Origin: Paenibacillus riograndensis SBR5
GTDB lineage: Bacteria > Bacillota > Bacilli > Paenibacillales > Paenibacillaceae
Length of the DNA: 64,000 nt
Direction: 5' to 3'
Assembly: GCF_000981585.1 (NCBI RefSeq)
Contig: NZ_LN831776.1
Location: 201,001-265,000, forward strand
Shown here: piece after piece, positions 42,557 through 49,616 of the stretch
How the letters are laid out: the number at the start of each line of letters is the position of its first letter
Numbering within the stretch: the stretch's first letter is position 1
Program-made: the position numbers and the translations under genes
The notes under the pieces: generated by a model
The model's input: only the letters and a program-made list of their open reading frames with translations
The model's database searches: none
What the model was told of the DNA's origin: nothing

Positions 42557-43121
42557 GACAAGACCCGTAATGACGGTATTTGCCGGCACTAACGGGGCTG
42601 GAAAAAGTACGCTCAGCATGCAGATGAAGAGCTGGTTAGGTGAATTGGTTGATCCTGATCAAATAGCCCGGGAACTAAAGCCGGATAACCCGAGAGGTGC
42701 CGACCTCTCTGCCGGAAGAGAAGCAGTGAGAAGAATTCGCTCGCTCATTAAACAAGCTCAACCTTTTGCTATCGAAACGACGTTGTCAGGTACATTTGTG
42801 CTGAAGCATATGCAAATTGCTAAAGAAAACGGTTATGAGATTGTTATGTATTATATTGGGCTTCAGGATGTGCAAATGCATATAGATCGTGTTGCCTCAC
42901 GTGTGGAGCAGGGGGGTCATTGGATTGCTGAAGAAGATATCCGTTGGAGGTACGGTCAATCTTTACAGAATCTAACGCCAGCTTTGGCCATTGCAGATCA
43001 AGTTATTATCATTGATAATACTTATGAACCTACAATTGTTGCAGAAATAAAGCATAACAACATGGTTTATTGTGTGGAGAATGTACCTGCCTGGTCTGCA
43101 GCGATTGTCTCTGGATATTAG
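42549..43121 (+). CDS. Zeta-like toxin kinase (P-loop)
   Basis: About 190 residues from ATG 42549. Walker A FAGTNGAGKST at about 10-20 and the zeta-type nucleotide-binding D in LVDPDQIAREL. The later AIETTLSGTFVLKHM and YEIVMYYIGLQDVQMH fit zeta/UDP-N-acetylglucosamine kinase toxins and related ATPases. It would poison cell-wall synthesis when unneutralised. The stop (43119-43121) lies only 6 nt before ssrA copy D. Confidence 0.8.
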   Translation: MIETRPVMTVFAGTNGAGKSTLSMQMKSWLGELVDPDQIARELKPDNPRGADLSAGREAVRRIRSLIKQAQPFAIETTLSGTFVLKHMQIAKENGYEIVMYYIGLQDVQMHIDRVASRVEQGGHWIAEEDIRWRYGQSLQNLTPALAIADQVIIIDNTYEPTIVAEIKHNNMVYCVENVPAWSAAIVSGY

Positions 43122-43127
43122 TCAATT

Positions 43128-43207
43128 TGACATCAAAACTGTAACTACACTCGTAGAAACTTATGTGCCGTTATCTTCGGACAGGGGTTCGACTCCCCTC
43201 GGCTCCA
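43128..43207 (+). repeat. ssrA 3'-end fragment, att copy D
   Basis: About 80 nt: TGACATCAAAACTG, CTACACTCGTAG, T-arm CAGGGGTTCGACTCCCCTC (intact T-loop), GGCTCCA at 43207. The downstream flank (CATATGGAGTAAAGTAGAAGACACC) matches copy E at 34.3 kb. It marks the right end of the visible cassette array. Confidence 0.85.
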
Positions 43208-43220
43208 TATGGAGTAAAGT

Positions 43221-43248
43221 AGAAGACACCTTATCTGGTGTCTTTTTT
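43221..43248 (+). terminator. Terminator after ssrA copy D
   Basis: AAGACACC/GGTGTCTT and TTTTTT; nearly identical to that of copy E. Confidence 0.7.
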
Positions 43249-43342
43249 CGTTATGTGGCTATTTAGTGCAAGACTAATCTGGTTCAACTAAAAAGGTGTA
43301 TACATCTTTGCAAGGTTCAGAATCTAAGGAAAATGAAAATAA

Positions 43343-43383
43343 ACCCGTAATCTCAAACCATATGGTTTCAAGATACGGGTTCA
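43343..43383 (-). terminator. Terminator of the 60-aa gene
   Basis: AACCCGTA/TACGGGTT outer stem enclosing the palindrome AAACCATATGGTTT; read leftward it is followed by TATTTTCATTTT. Confidence 0.65.
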
Positions 43384-43398
43384 TTTAATTTATATAGC

Positions 43399-43581
43399 TT
43401 ACCCAGTATTCTTTTCTGGATAGCACCATTTACAGCCATTATAGCCTTGAGTAAAGTAAGTTTGGGCATTATCAGTATCAATTCTATGATATGGTTTAAT
43501 TTCTTCAATTCTGCAACGTGACTCTACTTTAGCGGTTTTGTGAACTTCCTTTGTATTCGTATTTACTATATAAGTCGCCAT
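43399..43581 (-). CDS. Small Cys-containing hypothetical protein, 60 aa
   Basis: ATG with AGGAGGTGTGCT upstream. Single Cys near residue 23 and CKWC at about 51, a possible metal-binding or redox motif. Expressed alone with its own terminator. Found just right of the ssrA array. Function unknown. Confidence 0.65.
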   Translation of the reverse strand: MATYIVNTNTKEVHKTAKVESRCRIEEIKPYHRIDTDNAQTYFTQGYNGCKWCYPEKNTG

Positions 43582-43758
43582 AGCACACCTCCTTTTAAAT
43601 GTATTTTACTGTATATAGATACATAAAACAAGAACATTTGTTCCTTTTTTATTGTTCACCTTGTTATGTATAATTATTAGCTGATCTGTCACTGTTCGTT
43701 GTTTTAAATCTAGTAAACAGGGAACACTAGTATTGTAGATTTGAAAGGGGGAATAGGA

Positions 43759-44160
43759 ATGGGAGCTTGTCGTATATCAATGGTAAGGATGGACACAGTG
43801 GGAAAGCATTTTCCGAAGAAAAGAGAAACGTTGTCTGAATATACAGCACTAGAAAATGCCTATCTTGATGGAATGAGAGAAATATTGAGCGAGGTAGCTG
43901 CTAGAAGACATCTTGAAATATGGGGAATGCGTTCTAACAATCCTCATATCAGAAAAGCTAGCGAAGAGTCATCTTATGCAATTGACCGCTTACGCAGTAG
44001 CTTGAACGAGACTCAATGTGAATTGTACGGATTAATGGAGGAGGCTATGAGCACAGAACAGGGTCTTGAAGAAGAGGAAGCTTTTGTGATTGGATTTTTG
44101 GAAGGATACCGCTTTATAAAAGAGCTCCAAAGATCGGGCGGAGGTCAGACTCTGGTTTAG
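43759..44160 (+). CDS. Hypothetical helical protein, 133 aa
   Basis: ATG 43759 with GAAAGGGGG upstream. Helical and acidic in the C-terminal half (LMEEAMSTEQGLEEEEAFVIG). No signal or membrane segment. Similar proteins of unknown role occur in Gram-positive accessory DNA; no family assigned with confidence. Confidence 0.65.
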   Translation: MGACRISMVRMDTVGKHFPKKRETLSEYTALENAYLDGMREILSEVAARRHLEIWGMRSNNPHIRKASEESSYAIDRLRSSLNETQCELYGLMEEAMSTEQGLEEEEAFVIGFLEGYRFIKELQRSGGGQTLV

Positions 44161-44176
44161 AATTTAGCACCCGACA

Positions 44177-44185
44177 TGCTATAAT
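44177..44185 (+). promoter_or_regulatory. Extended -10 promoter before the 86-aa gene
   Basis: TGCTATAAT (TGn-TATAAT) 32 nt before ATG 44217 and its GGAGGTG RBS. Same style as at 33951 and 42319. Confidence 0.5.
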
Positions 44186-44216
44186 AATAGTAATTATTCA
44201 ACCGGAGGTGTCCAAG

Positions 44217-44474
44217 ATGCGATGGGATGAAGTTCAGGAGAGGTTTCCGAATGAATGGGTCGTTCTTGAGGCGACTAATGCCTATTCTAAGGAAGGCCAG
44301 CGTTTTATTGAAGAGATGTCCGTGATCGACTCCTATGAGGACTCTACCAAAGCATTGAAGCGGTATAGTGAACTGCACCAGGAAGACCCTCACAGAGAGT
44401 ATTGTTTCTTTCACACCTCCCGTCCTGAGGTTGTAGCGCGAGAACGGTATGTGGGGATTAGAGGTCCAAGATGA
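44217..44474 (+). CDS. Orphan first gene of a paired small-gene module, 85 aa
   Basis: MRWDEVQERFPNEWVVLEA opening and a conserved-looking end REYCFFHTSRPEVVARER. Proteins of this kind are commonly followed by a retropepsin-like or other partner; here the next ATG (44471, overlapping) reaches a stop after only 8 codons (MNITFSSY), so the partner is lost. Strong RBS GGAGGTG. Function unknown. Confidence 0.65.
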   Translation: MRWDEVQERFPNEWVVLEATNAYSKEGQRFIEEMSVIDSYEDSTKALKRYSELHQEDPHREYCFFHTSRPEVVARERYVGIRGPR

Positions 44475-44551
44475 ATATAACATTTTCCTCTTATTGACTG
44501 ATAACCTTGATACAAATAAATATTTTCATTATCAGGAAATAAATTTGATAC

Positions 44552-44758
44552 CGAGGCATTACTTTCGTCGATCAAGGGAATGAGACGAAGGTCATTGAAA
44601 TGTTCGACGCGGAAAGCTCCAACCCCGTCGAGTTCCAGCAAGCAGGCTGGCAAGCGATTATGGACAATATTTCAAAGCCTGTACCGAACAAAACTAATCA
44701 TCGCGAAGAAGACGCCGGGGAAGGTGCCCGGCGTCTTCCATTGTTAATCCAAGTATGA
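44552..44758 (+). pseudogene. AHSA1/SRPBCC-type protein, C-terminal fragment
   Basis: The + strand reads GITFVDQGNETKVIEMFDAE, then VEFQQAGWQAIMDNISKPV, the ending of Aha1/SRPBCC domain proteins, with no N-terminal two thirds and no start. It ends in a hairpin tail (44708-44738) that then serves as terminator. Such proteins often sit beside VOC-family genes, as here (44777 onward), so it is a remnant of a host operon. Confidence 0.6.
44708..44738. terminator. Perfect 12-bp hairpin, probable bidirectional terminator
   Basis: GAAGACGCCGGG pairs with CCCGGCGTCTTC around a 7-nt loop, between the AHSA1 remnant and the convergent VOC gene. The T run is weak. Confidence 0.6.
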
Positions 44759-44776
44759 GTGCGCTCTCCGTTATCC

Positions 44777-45193
44777 TTAACCTTGAGCTGCATCCGTGTT
44801 CATGTAGTTGATTGCCCACATATGGCCGTCCAAGTCCTCGAAGGCCCAATGATACATGAATCCATAATCCTCAGGTTCTTCGTACGATTTCCCGCCCAAG
44901 GAGACAGCAGTATTCACGATTTCATTCACTTTTTCTCGGCTCTCGAAGGCCAATGCGATCGTCATTTGCGCATACTTTTCCGTATCAACGGTTTCCTTCT
45001 GCGTGAGCGACTTTAAAAGTTCTTTGGTGAGCAGCATGACCTGCAGGTTGTCGCCGATCACGATGGCTACCGACTTCTCATTATCGGGGAATTGCGGGTT
45101 GAGCTCGAATCCGAGTCCGGTGAAGAACGCCTTAGATTGTTCTACGTTGTTTACAGGCAGATTGAAGCTCGTGAATGTGGACATTAATGCCAT
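44777..45193 (-). CDS. VOC-family protein (glyoxalase/PhnB-like)
   Basis: 138 residues from ATG 45193 (GAGGTG upstream). Typical VOC pattern: TSFNLPVNNVEQSKAFFTGLGFE at the N terminus and YHWAFEDLDGHMWAINYM at the end. The family includes glyoxalases, dioxygenases and resistance proteins with metal-binding cupin-like betaalphabetabetabeta units. Substrate cannot be deduced. Confidence 0.8.
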   Translation of the reverse strand: MALMSTFTSFNLPVNNVEQSKAFFTGLGFELNPQFPDNEKSVAIVIGDNLQVMLLTKELLKSLTQKETVDTEKYAQMTIALAFESREKVNEIVNTAVSLGGKSYEEPEDYGFMYHWAFEDLDGHMWAINYMNTDAAQG

Positions 45194-45342
45194 TTTTAAA
45201 CACCTCATCGTCAGATTGGTTTGTTGTCATTGATGCCTTCGTTTATTTAGACGAAAGCCGATCCGGGAATCCATAGGTCTACTTGATTCCTGACACTCCT
45301 GTATTGTTGTAATTCCCCAACCACAACAAAAGGAGTAAGCGA

Positions 45343-45640
45343 ATGCAAACCCAGTATATCAACGAACTTCTCAACATACCAGAGTTACACGTAAGCCAGA
45401 TTCTGTTTGTCGATCACAATGAACTTCATATCGACGCCACTTCCGTCGCCCATCTTCAAAGCTGCCCGATCTGCGGAAGCCGTTCCACAGATTAGCGAGC
45501 AGATGCAAGCCAAAGCTTGGGCAGCAGCCAAAACGATGACCGGATTGGTGCTTGGCGTGGATGACTTTGCGATCAAGAAAGGGCACACCTACAACATTTC
45601 TTTCTGCATCAAAATAAAACGCTGCACTCTTTTCATCCCC
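45343..45640 (+). pseudogene. ISL3-family transposase remnant with internal deletion
   Basis: Starts MQTQYINELLNIPELHVSQI and includes the N-terminal Zn-type CPICGS of ISL3 transposases, then a stop (TAG near 45496). A second frame resumes with KTMTGLVLGVDDFAIKKGH, the DDE-type catalytic region start, before non-IS sequence. The frames are joined by a large internal deletion, so the element is dead. Confidence 0.72.
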
Positions 45641-45681
45641 GCCTACTCCAATCAAATAAGCGAAGTATTCTAATGTGGCTC

Positions 45682-48126
45682 CTACAACTCCGCCCCCTTA
45701 TACCCCATCTTCCGGTAACCCTTCACTCTCTTCCTGAACATCGCCATTAACATAGGGACCTGAAGGTCGATATAATCATATATTTTTACTTCTTCTTTAT
45801 TCGCGTGACTTCGGTGCAGACGGCCTGCATATTGCTGCAAGGTGCCTGACCATGAGATAGGATGGACAAGGAATAAGGTGTCCAGTCTGGCATCGTCGAA
45901 GCCTTCGCCGATCAGCTTGCCGGTAGCGATAACTACACGTTCTTGATCGTCTGGAATAGAAGCGATTTGGGCGCGTAGGGCCTCTCTCTGTTTTTTCCCC
46001 ATTCTGCCGCTAAGTACAATCACATTCTTGGCAAATGCCTGCAATCTCTTTGCAAAATATTCAGCATGGGCGGTACGTTCAACCAGCAGCAGCGGAGAGC
46101 GGCCTTCATCCAGGCAGGTAAGCAAATCGTCAAAAATAAGGGTGTTGCGTTCTTCGTTATCTACAAGCAGCTGATAGATGTCCTGAATACCGGACACTTT
46201 TTCTTCCGGCTTGATTTGAAAATGGGTATACCGGGGCACAACTCTTAATGAAAATCCTCTGGAACTGCTTAAGGTTTTGGCGTCTATCTTCATTAGCACC
46301 GGTCCAAGCTGGAATCGTACGATTGCTTCTTGTCCGTCCTGGCGTTTAGGGGTGGCAGTTAGGCCAAATACATATCTTGCTTTGACTTCCCGCAGAACCT
46401 GTTCGAAGCTGTAGGCTGATACGTGATGGCATTCATCCACAATGACTTGGCCGTATTCACTTACGAAGGGTTTAACATTCCCTTTATAGTTGAGGCTCTG
46501 AATGACAGCAATGTCGATAATGCCGGTCCGTTTGTTTTTGCCGCCGCCGATCATACCGATAGAATGTTTAGGAACTTCGAGAAAAGTCTGCAAACGTTCC
46601 TGCCATTGTTCCATAAGCTCCCGGCGGTGCACCAGAATAAGGGTGTTTGTTTTTCTTGAAGCGATGATGCTGGCGGCTACGACGGTTTTACCGAATGCGG
46701 TTGCCGCCGAGAGAACGCCCATATCCCGGTTAAGGATCGCTCTGGCTGCTGTATCCTGAAGAGTGGTCAGTGTGCCGGTGAATTCTGCTTCTATTGGAGT
46801 TCCTGAGGAACGCCGATCGTCAAGGGATACTTTCACATGATTATGCTCGAAAAAGGATAACAATTCCGGCAAGCATCCTCTTGGAAGAACTATGTAACTC
46901 TCTAGATCCTCTGCGCATGAGATCACCCGGGGTTTACCATAGGTGGAGAGCCGCATCGCTTGTGCTTTGTAAAAATCGGGATTGGAGAACGACGCCAATT
47001 TGATCAGAGCATGAATCGCACTTGAGGGAAGTCCAGACTTGAGGATATACAGACGGTCTGAGTATAGAATCTGTATTTCAGCAGGCAAAGCTTCCATCAA
47101 CACCGGCTCATCCTGAACGCAGCTCTCCCGTACCTCTGCTAGTCCGATCCCCTCATCGCCAGATGCTGCTATCAGGGCGTCATTATTAAAAAGCCCGCGC
47201 TCCCCGTGCTTGTATATAAATTGCTTTACCTCGTCTTCGCCCATCCTGCCAAGTTCGGATAATATACCCCATTGGTCAGCATAGGGCTCAAAGCGTTCAT
47301 CAACAAAGACGCTGTTTCCCTGTTTACGCGGCCCGCCTTGAAGCGGTAGAGCAATAAGGTTGCCAAATCCGCCTTTGGGCAGCGTATCCTGATTGGGAAA
47401 CAGGCGGTCATAGGATTCCATGCCGATCTGATATCTTTTGTTCATAGCTAAACTCAGCAAAGTCATTCCAAATCTTCTGGCGATCGCTGCCTCAATATTT
47501 TGACGGAAGAAAATCCAGATGTGCCCCCCATTGCCGGAACGCGAGCGCTCTAAGAGCGCGGGGATTTCATGACTTTTACATAGCTGCATCACAGCGGCAA
47601 CGTCCTGCTTCCAATCATGCTTGTCAAAATCCATGGCCAAAAACCAGCAGGTCTCATCCGGCAGCATGGGATATATACCAATCGTTCGGTCCTGCCTTGC
47701 ATCTAAGTGGGCGGACAGCACTTCACTTGTAAGAGGCATGAAGCTCTGGTGTTTGCAAACGGAGCATTTCACTCGGGGTTTCTCACAAACGGAAGTCCAC
47801 TCATTGGAACAGGCGGGCGAGTATCCGGATTTTCCCTGCTTATTGCTCCAGCGAATCGGATATACATCATCTCTGCCACGAAAATAACTTCTATAAAGGG
47901 CAAGCTTGTCCCCTACGGTGGAGTATTGGTGAACATTGGTTTCTCCTACAGTTGGTTCTTTGCGTACTTTTGCCGGAGAGGTGAAATAAGAAGTTATTTG
48001 CTCATTCGTACTTGTTATATTGTCATCATCTACAAGCCCCAGCAGACTTCTTAACCGGGCGATTTCCTGCTTAAGTTCTTTAATCTGCGTCAGAGCTGCA
48101 CTATATTTATCTTCAATATTATCCAT
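45682..48126 (-). CDS. TOTE-type AEP primase-helicase
   Basis: 814 residues. N-terminal coiled coil, then a Cys-rich part (CKHQ, CSVCKH near 118). Residues about 150-290 form an archaeo-eukaryotic primase-like domain: ETCWFLAMDFDKHDW (D-x-D catalytic motif) and RSGNGGHIWIFF (S-x-H). Residues about 445-810 form a superfamily 2 helicase: AATAFGKTVVAASI, DECHH, GLTATPKRQDG and QQYAGRLHR. Primase and helicase in one chain is the layout of TOTE conflict systems, inferred anti-mobile-element factors. No adjacent nuclease gene is seen, so a solo member is possible. Confidence 0.75.
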   Translation of the reverse strand: MDNIEDKYSAALTQIKELKQEIARLRSLLGLVDDDNITSTNEQITSYFTSPAKVRKEPTVGETNVHQYSTVGDKLALYRSYFRGRDDVYPIRWSNKQGKSGYSPACSNEWTSVCEKPRVKCSVCKHQSFMPLTSEVLSAHLDARQDRTIGIYPMLPDETCWFLAMDFDKHDWKQDVAAVMQLCKSHEIPALLERSRSGNGGHIWIFFRQNIEAAIARRFGMTLLSLAMNKRYQIGMESYDRLFPNQDTLPKGGFGNLIALPLQGGPRKQGNSVFVDERFEPYADQWGILSELGRMGEDEVKQFIYKHGERGLFNNDALIAASGDEGIGLAEVRESCVQDEPVLMEALPAEIQILYSDRLYILKSGLPSSAIHALIKLASFSNPDFYKAQAMRLSTYGKPRVISCAEDLESYIVLPRGCLPELLSFFEHNHVKVSLDDRRSSGTPIEAEFTGTLTTLQDTAARAILNRDMGVLSAATAFGKTVVAASIIASRKTNTLILVHRRELMEQWQERLQTFLEVPKHSIGMIGGGKNKRTGIIDIAVIQSLNYKGNVKPFVSEYGQVIVDECHHVSAYSFEQVLREVKARYVFGLTATPKRQDGQEAIVRFQLGPVLMKIDAKTLSSSRGFSLRVVPRYTHFQIKPEEKVSGIQDIYQLLVDNEERNTLIFDDLLTCLDEGRSPLLLVERTAHAEYFAKRLQAFAKNVIVLSGRMGKKQREALRAQIASIPDDQERVVIATGKLIGEGFDDARLDTLFLVHPISWSGTLQQYAGRLHRSHANKEEVKIYDYIDLQVPMLMAMFRKRVKGYRKMGYKGAEL

Positions 48127-48213
48127 TGATAAGCCCTCGTGATTTGTTTTTTTTATTATACCAGTAAAAAAACGGACCGTTTTACGACGGGCATCAGGTT
48201 AGCTCCATATCTG

Positions 48214-48240
48214 AAAAGCCCAACCGAGAGGTTGGGCTTT
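48214..48240. terminator. Bidirectional terminator between primase-helicase and VOC genes
   Basis: AAAGCCCAACC/GGTTGGGCTTT 11-bp perfect stem, GAGA loop, T-rich on both sides. Confidence 0.75.
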
Positions 48241-48261
48241 GATCTACACGATAGTGGAACC

Positions 48262-48657
48262 TCATTTAGCATGCTTATCTGGCTGATGAATACCGAATGT
48301 ATTCCCTTCGGTGTCCAGGTAATAGCCCTGCCACGCCATCCCAGGTAATGCATACTTCGGCAATGCGAGCTTGCCGCCAAGTTTCAAAATTATTGCTTCA
48401 GTAGAGTCGTAATCCTCCACGCCCATAGTACAAGCATAACCATTCATAGCTTGTCCGGGTTCTGGAGACGCACCCCGGCGCTGCATCAAAGCCCCATTGA
48501 TGCCGAGTTCACCCGCATCTCCCGTAGTAGCTCCGAAATAGGGCATTCCAGCATATTCACTCCAATCCTCAAAGGTCCATCCGAATACCTCACCATAAAA
48601 CTTCTTAGCACGTTCCATATCATCTACATGAATTTCGAAATGAACTAATCGGCCCAT
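48262..48657 (-). CDS. VOC-family protein
   Basis: 131 residues from ATG 48657 (AGGAGGAG RBS). VOC signature GRLVHFEIHVDDMERAKKFYG near the N terminus and QGYYLDTEGNTFGIHQPD near the end, in which EGNTFGI resembles a metal-ligand strand. Distinct from the VOC protein at 44777. Substrate unknown. Confidence 0.78.
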   Translation of the reverse strand: MGRLVHFEIHVDDMERAKKFYGEVFGWTFEDWSEYAGMPYFGATTGDAGELGINGALMQRRGASPEPGQAMNGYACTMGVEDYDSTEAIILKLGGKLALPKYALPGMAWQGYYLDTEGNTFGIHQPDKHAK

Positions 48658-48780
48658 GATCTCCTCCTGTGTTTTGACTTCCAATATCATGCCTTTATTA
48701 TACTTTCCTTTTTCGCTAAATATATAAAATTTAATCAAAATTAAAAGACACCGAGTAATGGGTTAGTGCTTCAAGCACCA

Positions 48781-48805
48781 GCCCAGCACCGGTAAGGTGC
48801 TGGGT
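48781..48805 (-). terminator. Terminator after the 96-aa gene
   Basis: CCCAGCACC/GGTGCTGGG 9-bp stem at 48782-48804. On the + side it is followed by TCACTATTTTCTTTTTT. Confidence 0.6.
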
Positions 48806-48819
48806 CACTATTTTCTTTT

Positions 48820-49110
48820 TTAAAAACATGTAAATGACACAATGCTTCTGAGATCGACTCCAGTAAACACCCATATCCGGCCGGTCCATCTAAAACCTGC
48901 AACGGATGTACGCCCTACAAAAGTTGGGAATAACCAGAACGCGTCCCCATTTCTCAGCCACACAAATGTGTTACGGAATAAACAACCGGAAATAGCTCCG
49001 GGGTCGATGGCGAACGCTGTAGCAGCGGGTTGTGCTGGTGTGAATTGTGGAGGAGGGGAGGACGGTGGCTGCACTGTTCCTTGTGGTCCTTGAGGCGGCA
49101 TAAATGCCAT
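48820..49110 (-). CDS. Small Pro-rich surface-type protein, 96 aa
   Basis: A P/Q-rich first third (GPQGTVQPPSSPPPQFTPAQP), then a Trp/Phe-rich core (GCLFRNTFVWLRNGDAFWLF; FVGRTSVAGFRWTGRIWVF) ending in a Cys. Proteins of this build recur in spore-forming Bacilli and may be spore- or envelope-associated; that role is uncertain. It runs in the same direction as the LSm-like gene upstream. Confidence 0.55.
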   Translation of the reverse strand: MAFMPPQGPQGTVQPPSSPPPQFTPAQPAATAFAIDPGAISGCLFRNTFVWLRNGDAFWLFPTFVGRTSVAGFRWTGRIWVFTGVDLRSIVSFTCF

Positions 49111-49151
49111 AAGATTTCACTCCTTAATTAGAGGATTAGGCTTGAGGAGGC

Positions 49152-49457
49152 CTATATTAATGAAATGGCGAGCAAATTGAACAGCACCAGGGGTAAAACA
49201 ACATCACTTTGAAAACCAGGAAAGAAACCTCGACCAGTCATATGGTTTGGTAGTCTTAAGTATAGAATTCCTCTTTCGCAGAGGATAAGTAGTCCTTCAA
49301 AAACATCACCATCTACCGTCTCCACTCGAACAAGTGAATTACCATGGGTTTTGGCTATATTGGCTACATGATCTTGAATGGATTTTAAGTTCTGCCTAGT
49401 AGTTGGATCCATTCGAAACAGTGTTTGTTCCTGTTGTCCCTGCTGTTGCAAGCTCAT
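49152..49457 (-). CDS. LSm-like small protein, 101 aa
   Basis: ATG 49457 chosen for AAAAGGAGG 8 nt upstream; a longer frame lacks an RBS. An N-terminal Q-rich part (QQQGQQEQ) precedes an Sm-fold-like segment: SLVRVETVDGDVFEGLLILCERGILYLRL, close to the Sm1 pattern. Probably RNA- or oligomer-binding. It lies just upstream of the 96-aa gene on the same strand. Confidence 0.6.
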   Translation of the reverse strand: MSLQQQGQQEQTLFRMDPTTRQNLKSIQDHVANIAKTHGNSLVRVETVDGDVFEGLLILCERGILYLRLPNHMTGRGFFPGFQSDVVLPLVLFNLLAISLI

Positions 49458-49616
49458 GGTCGTTACCTCCTTTTGATTCATGCGTTTTCTCCATTCTATG
49501 CAGAAGCCTATATGGAAGTGACGATGGGGAATCCTTCCTTTCCAGCAGCTTGATCTCACTAACAAATTCATAGACCATATCATGACAGGTCGCTCCAAAC
49601 TAGAGCATCAGATTAT

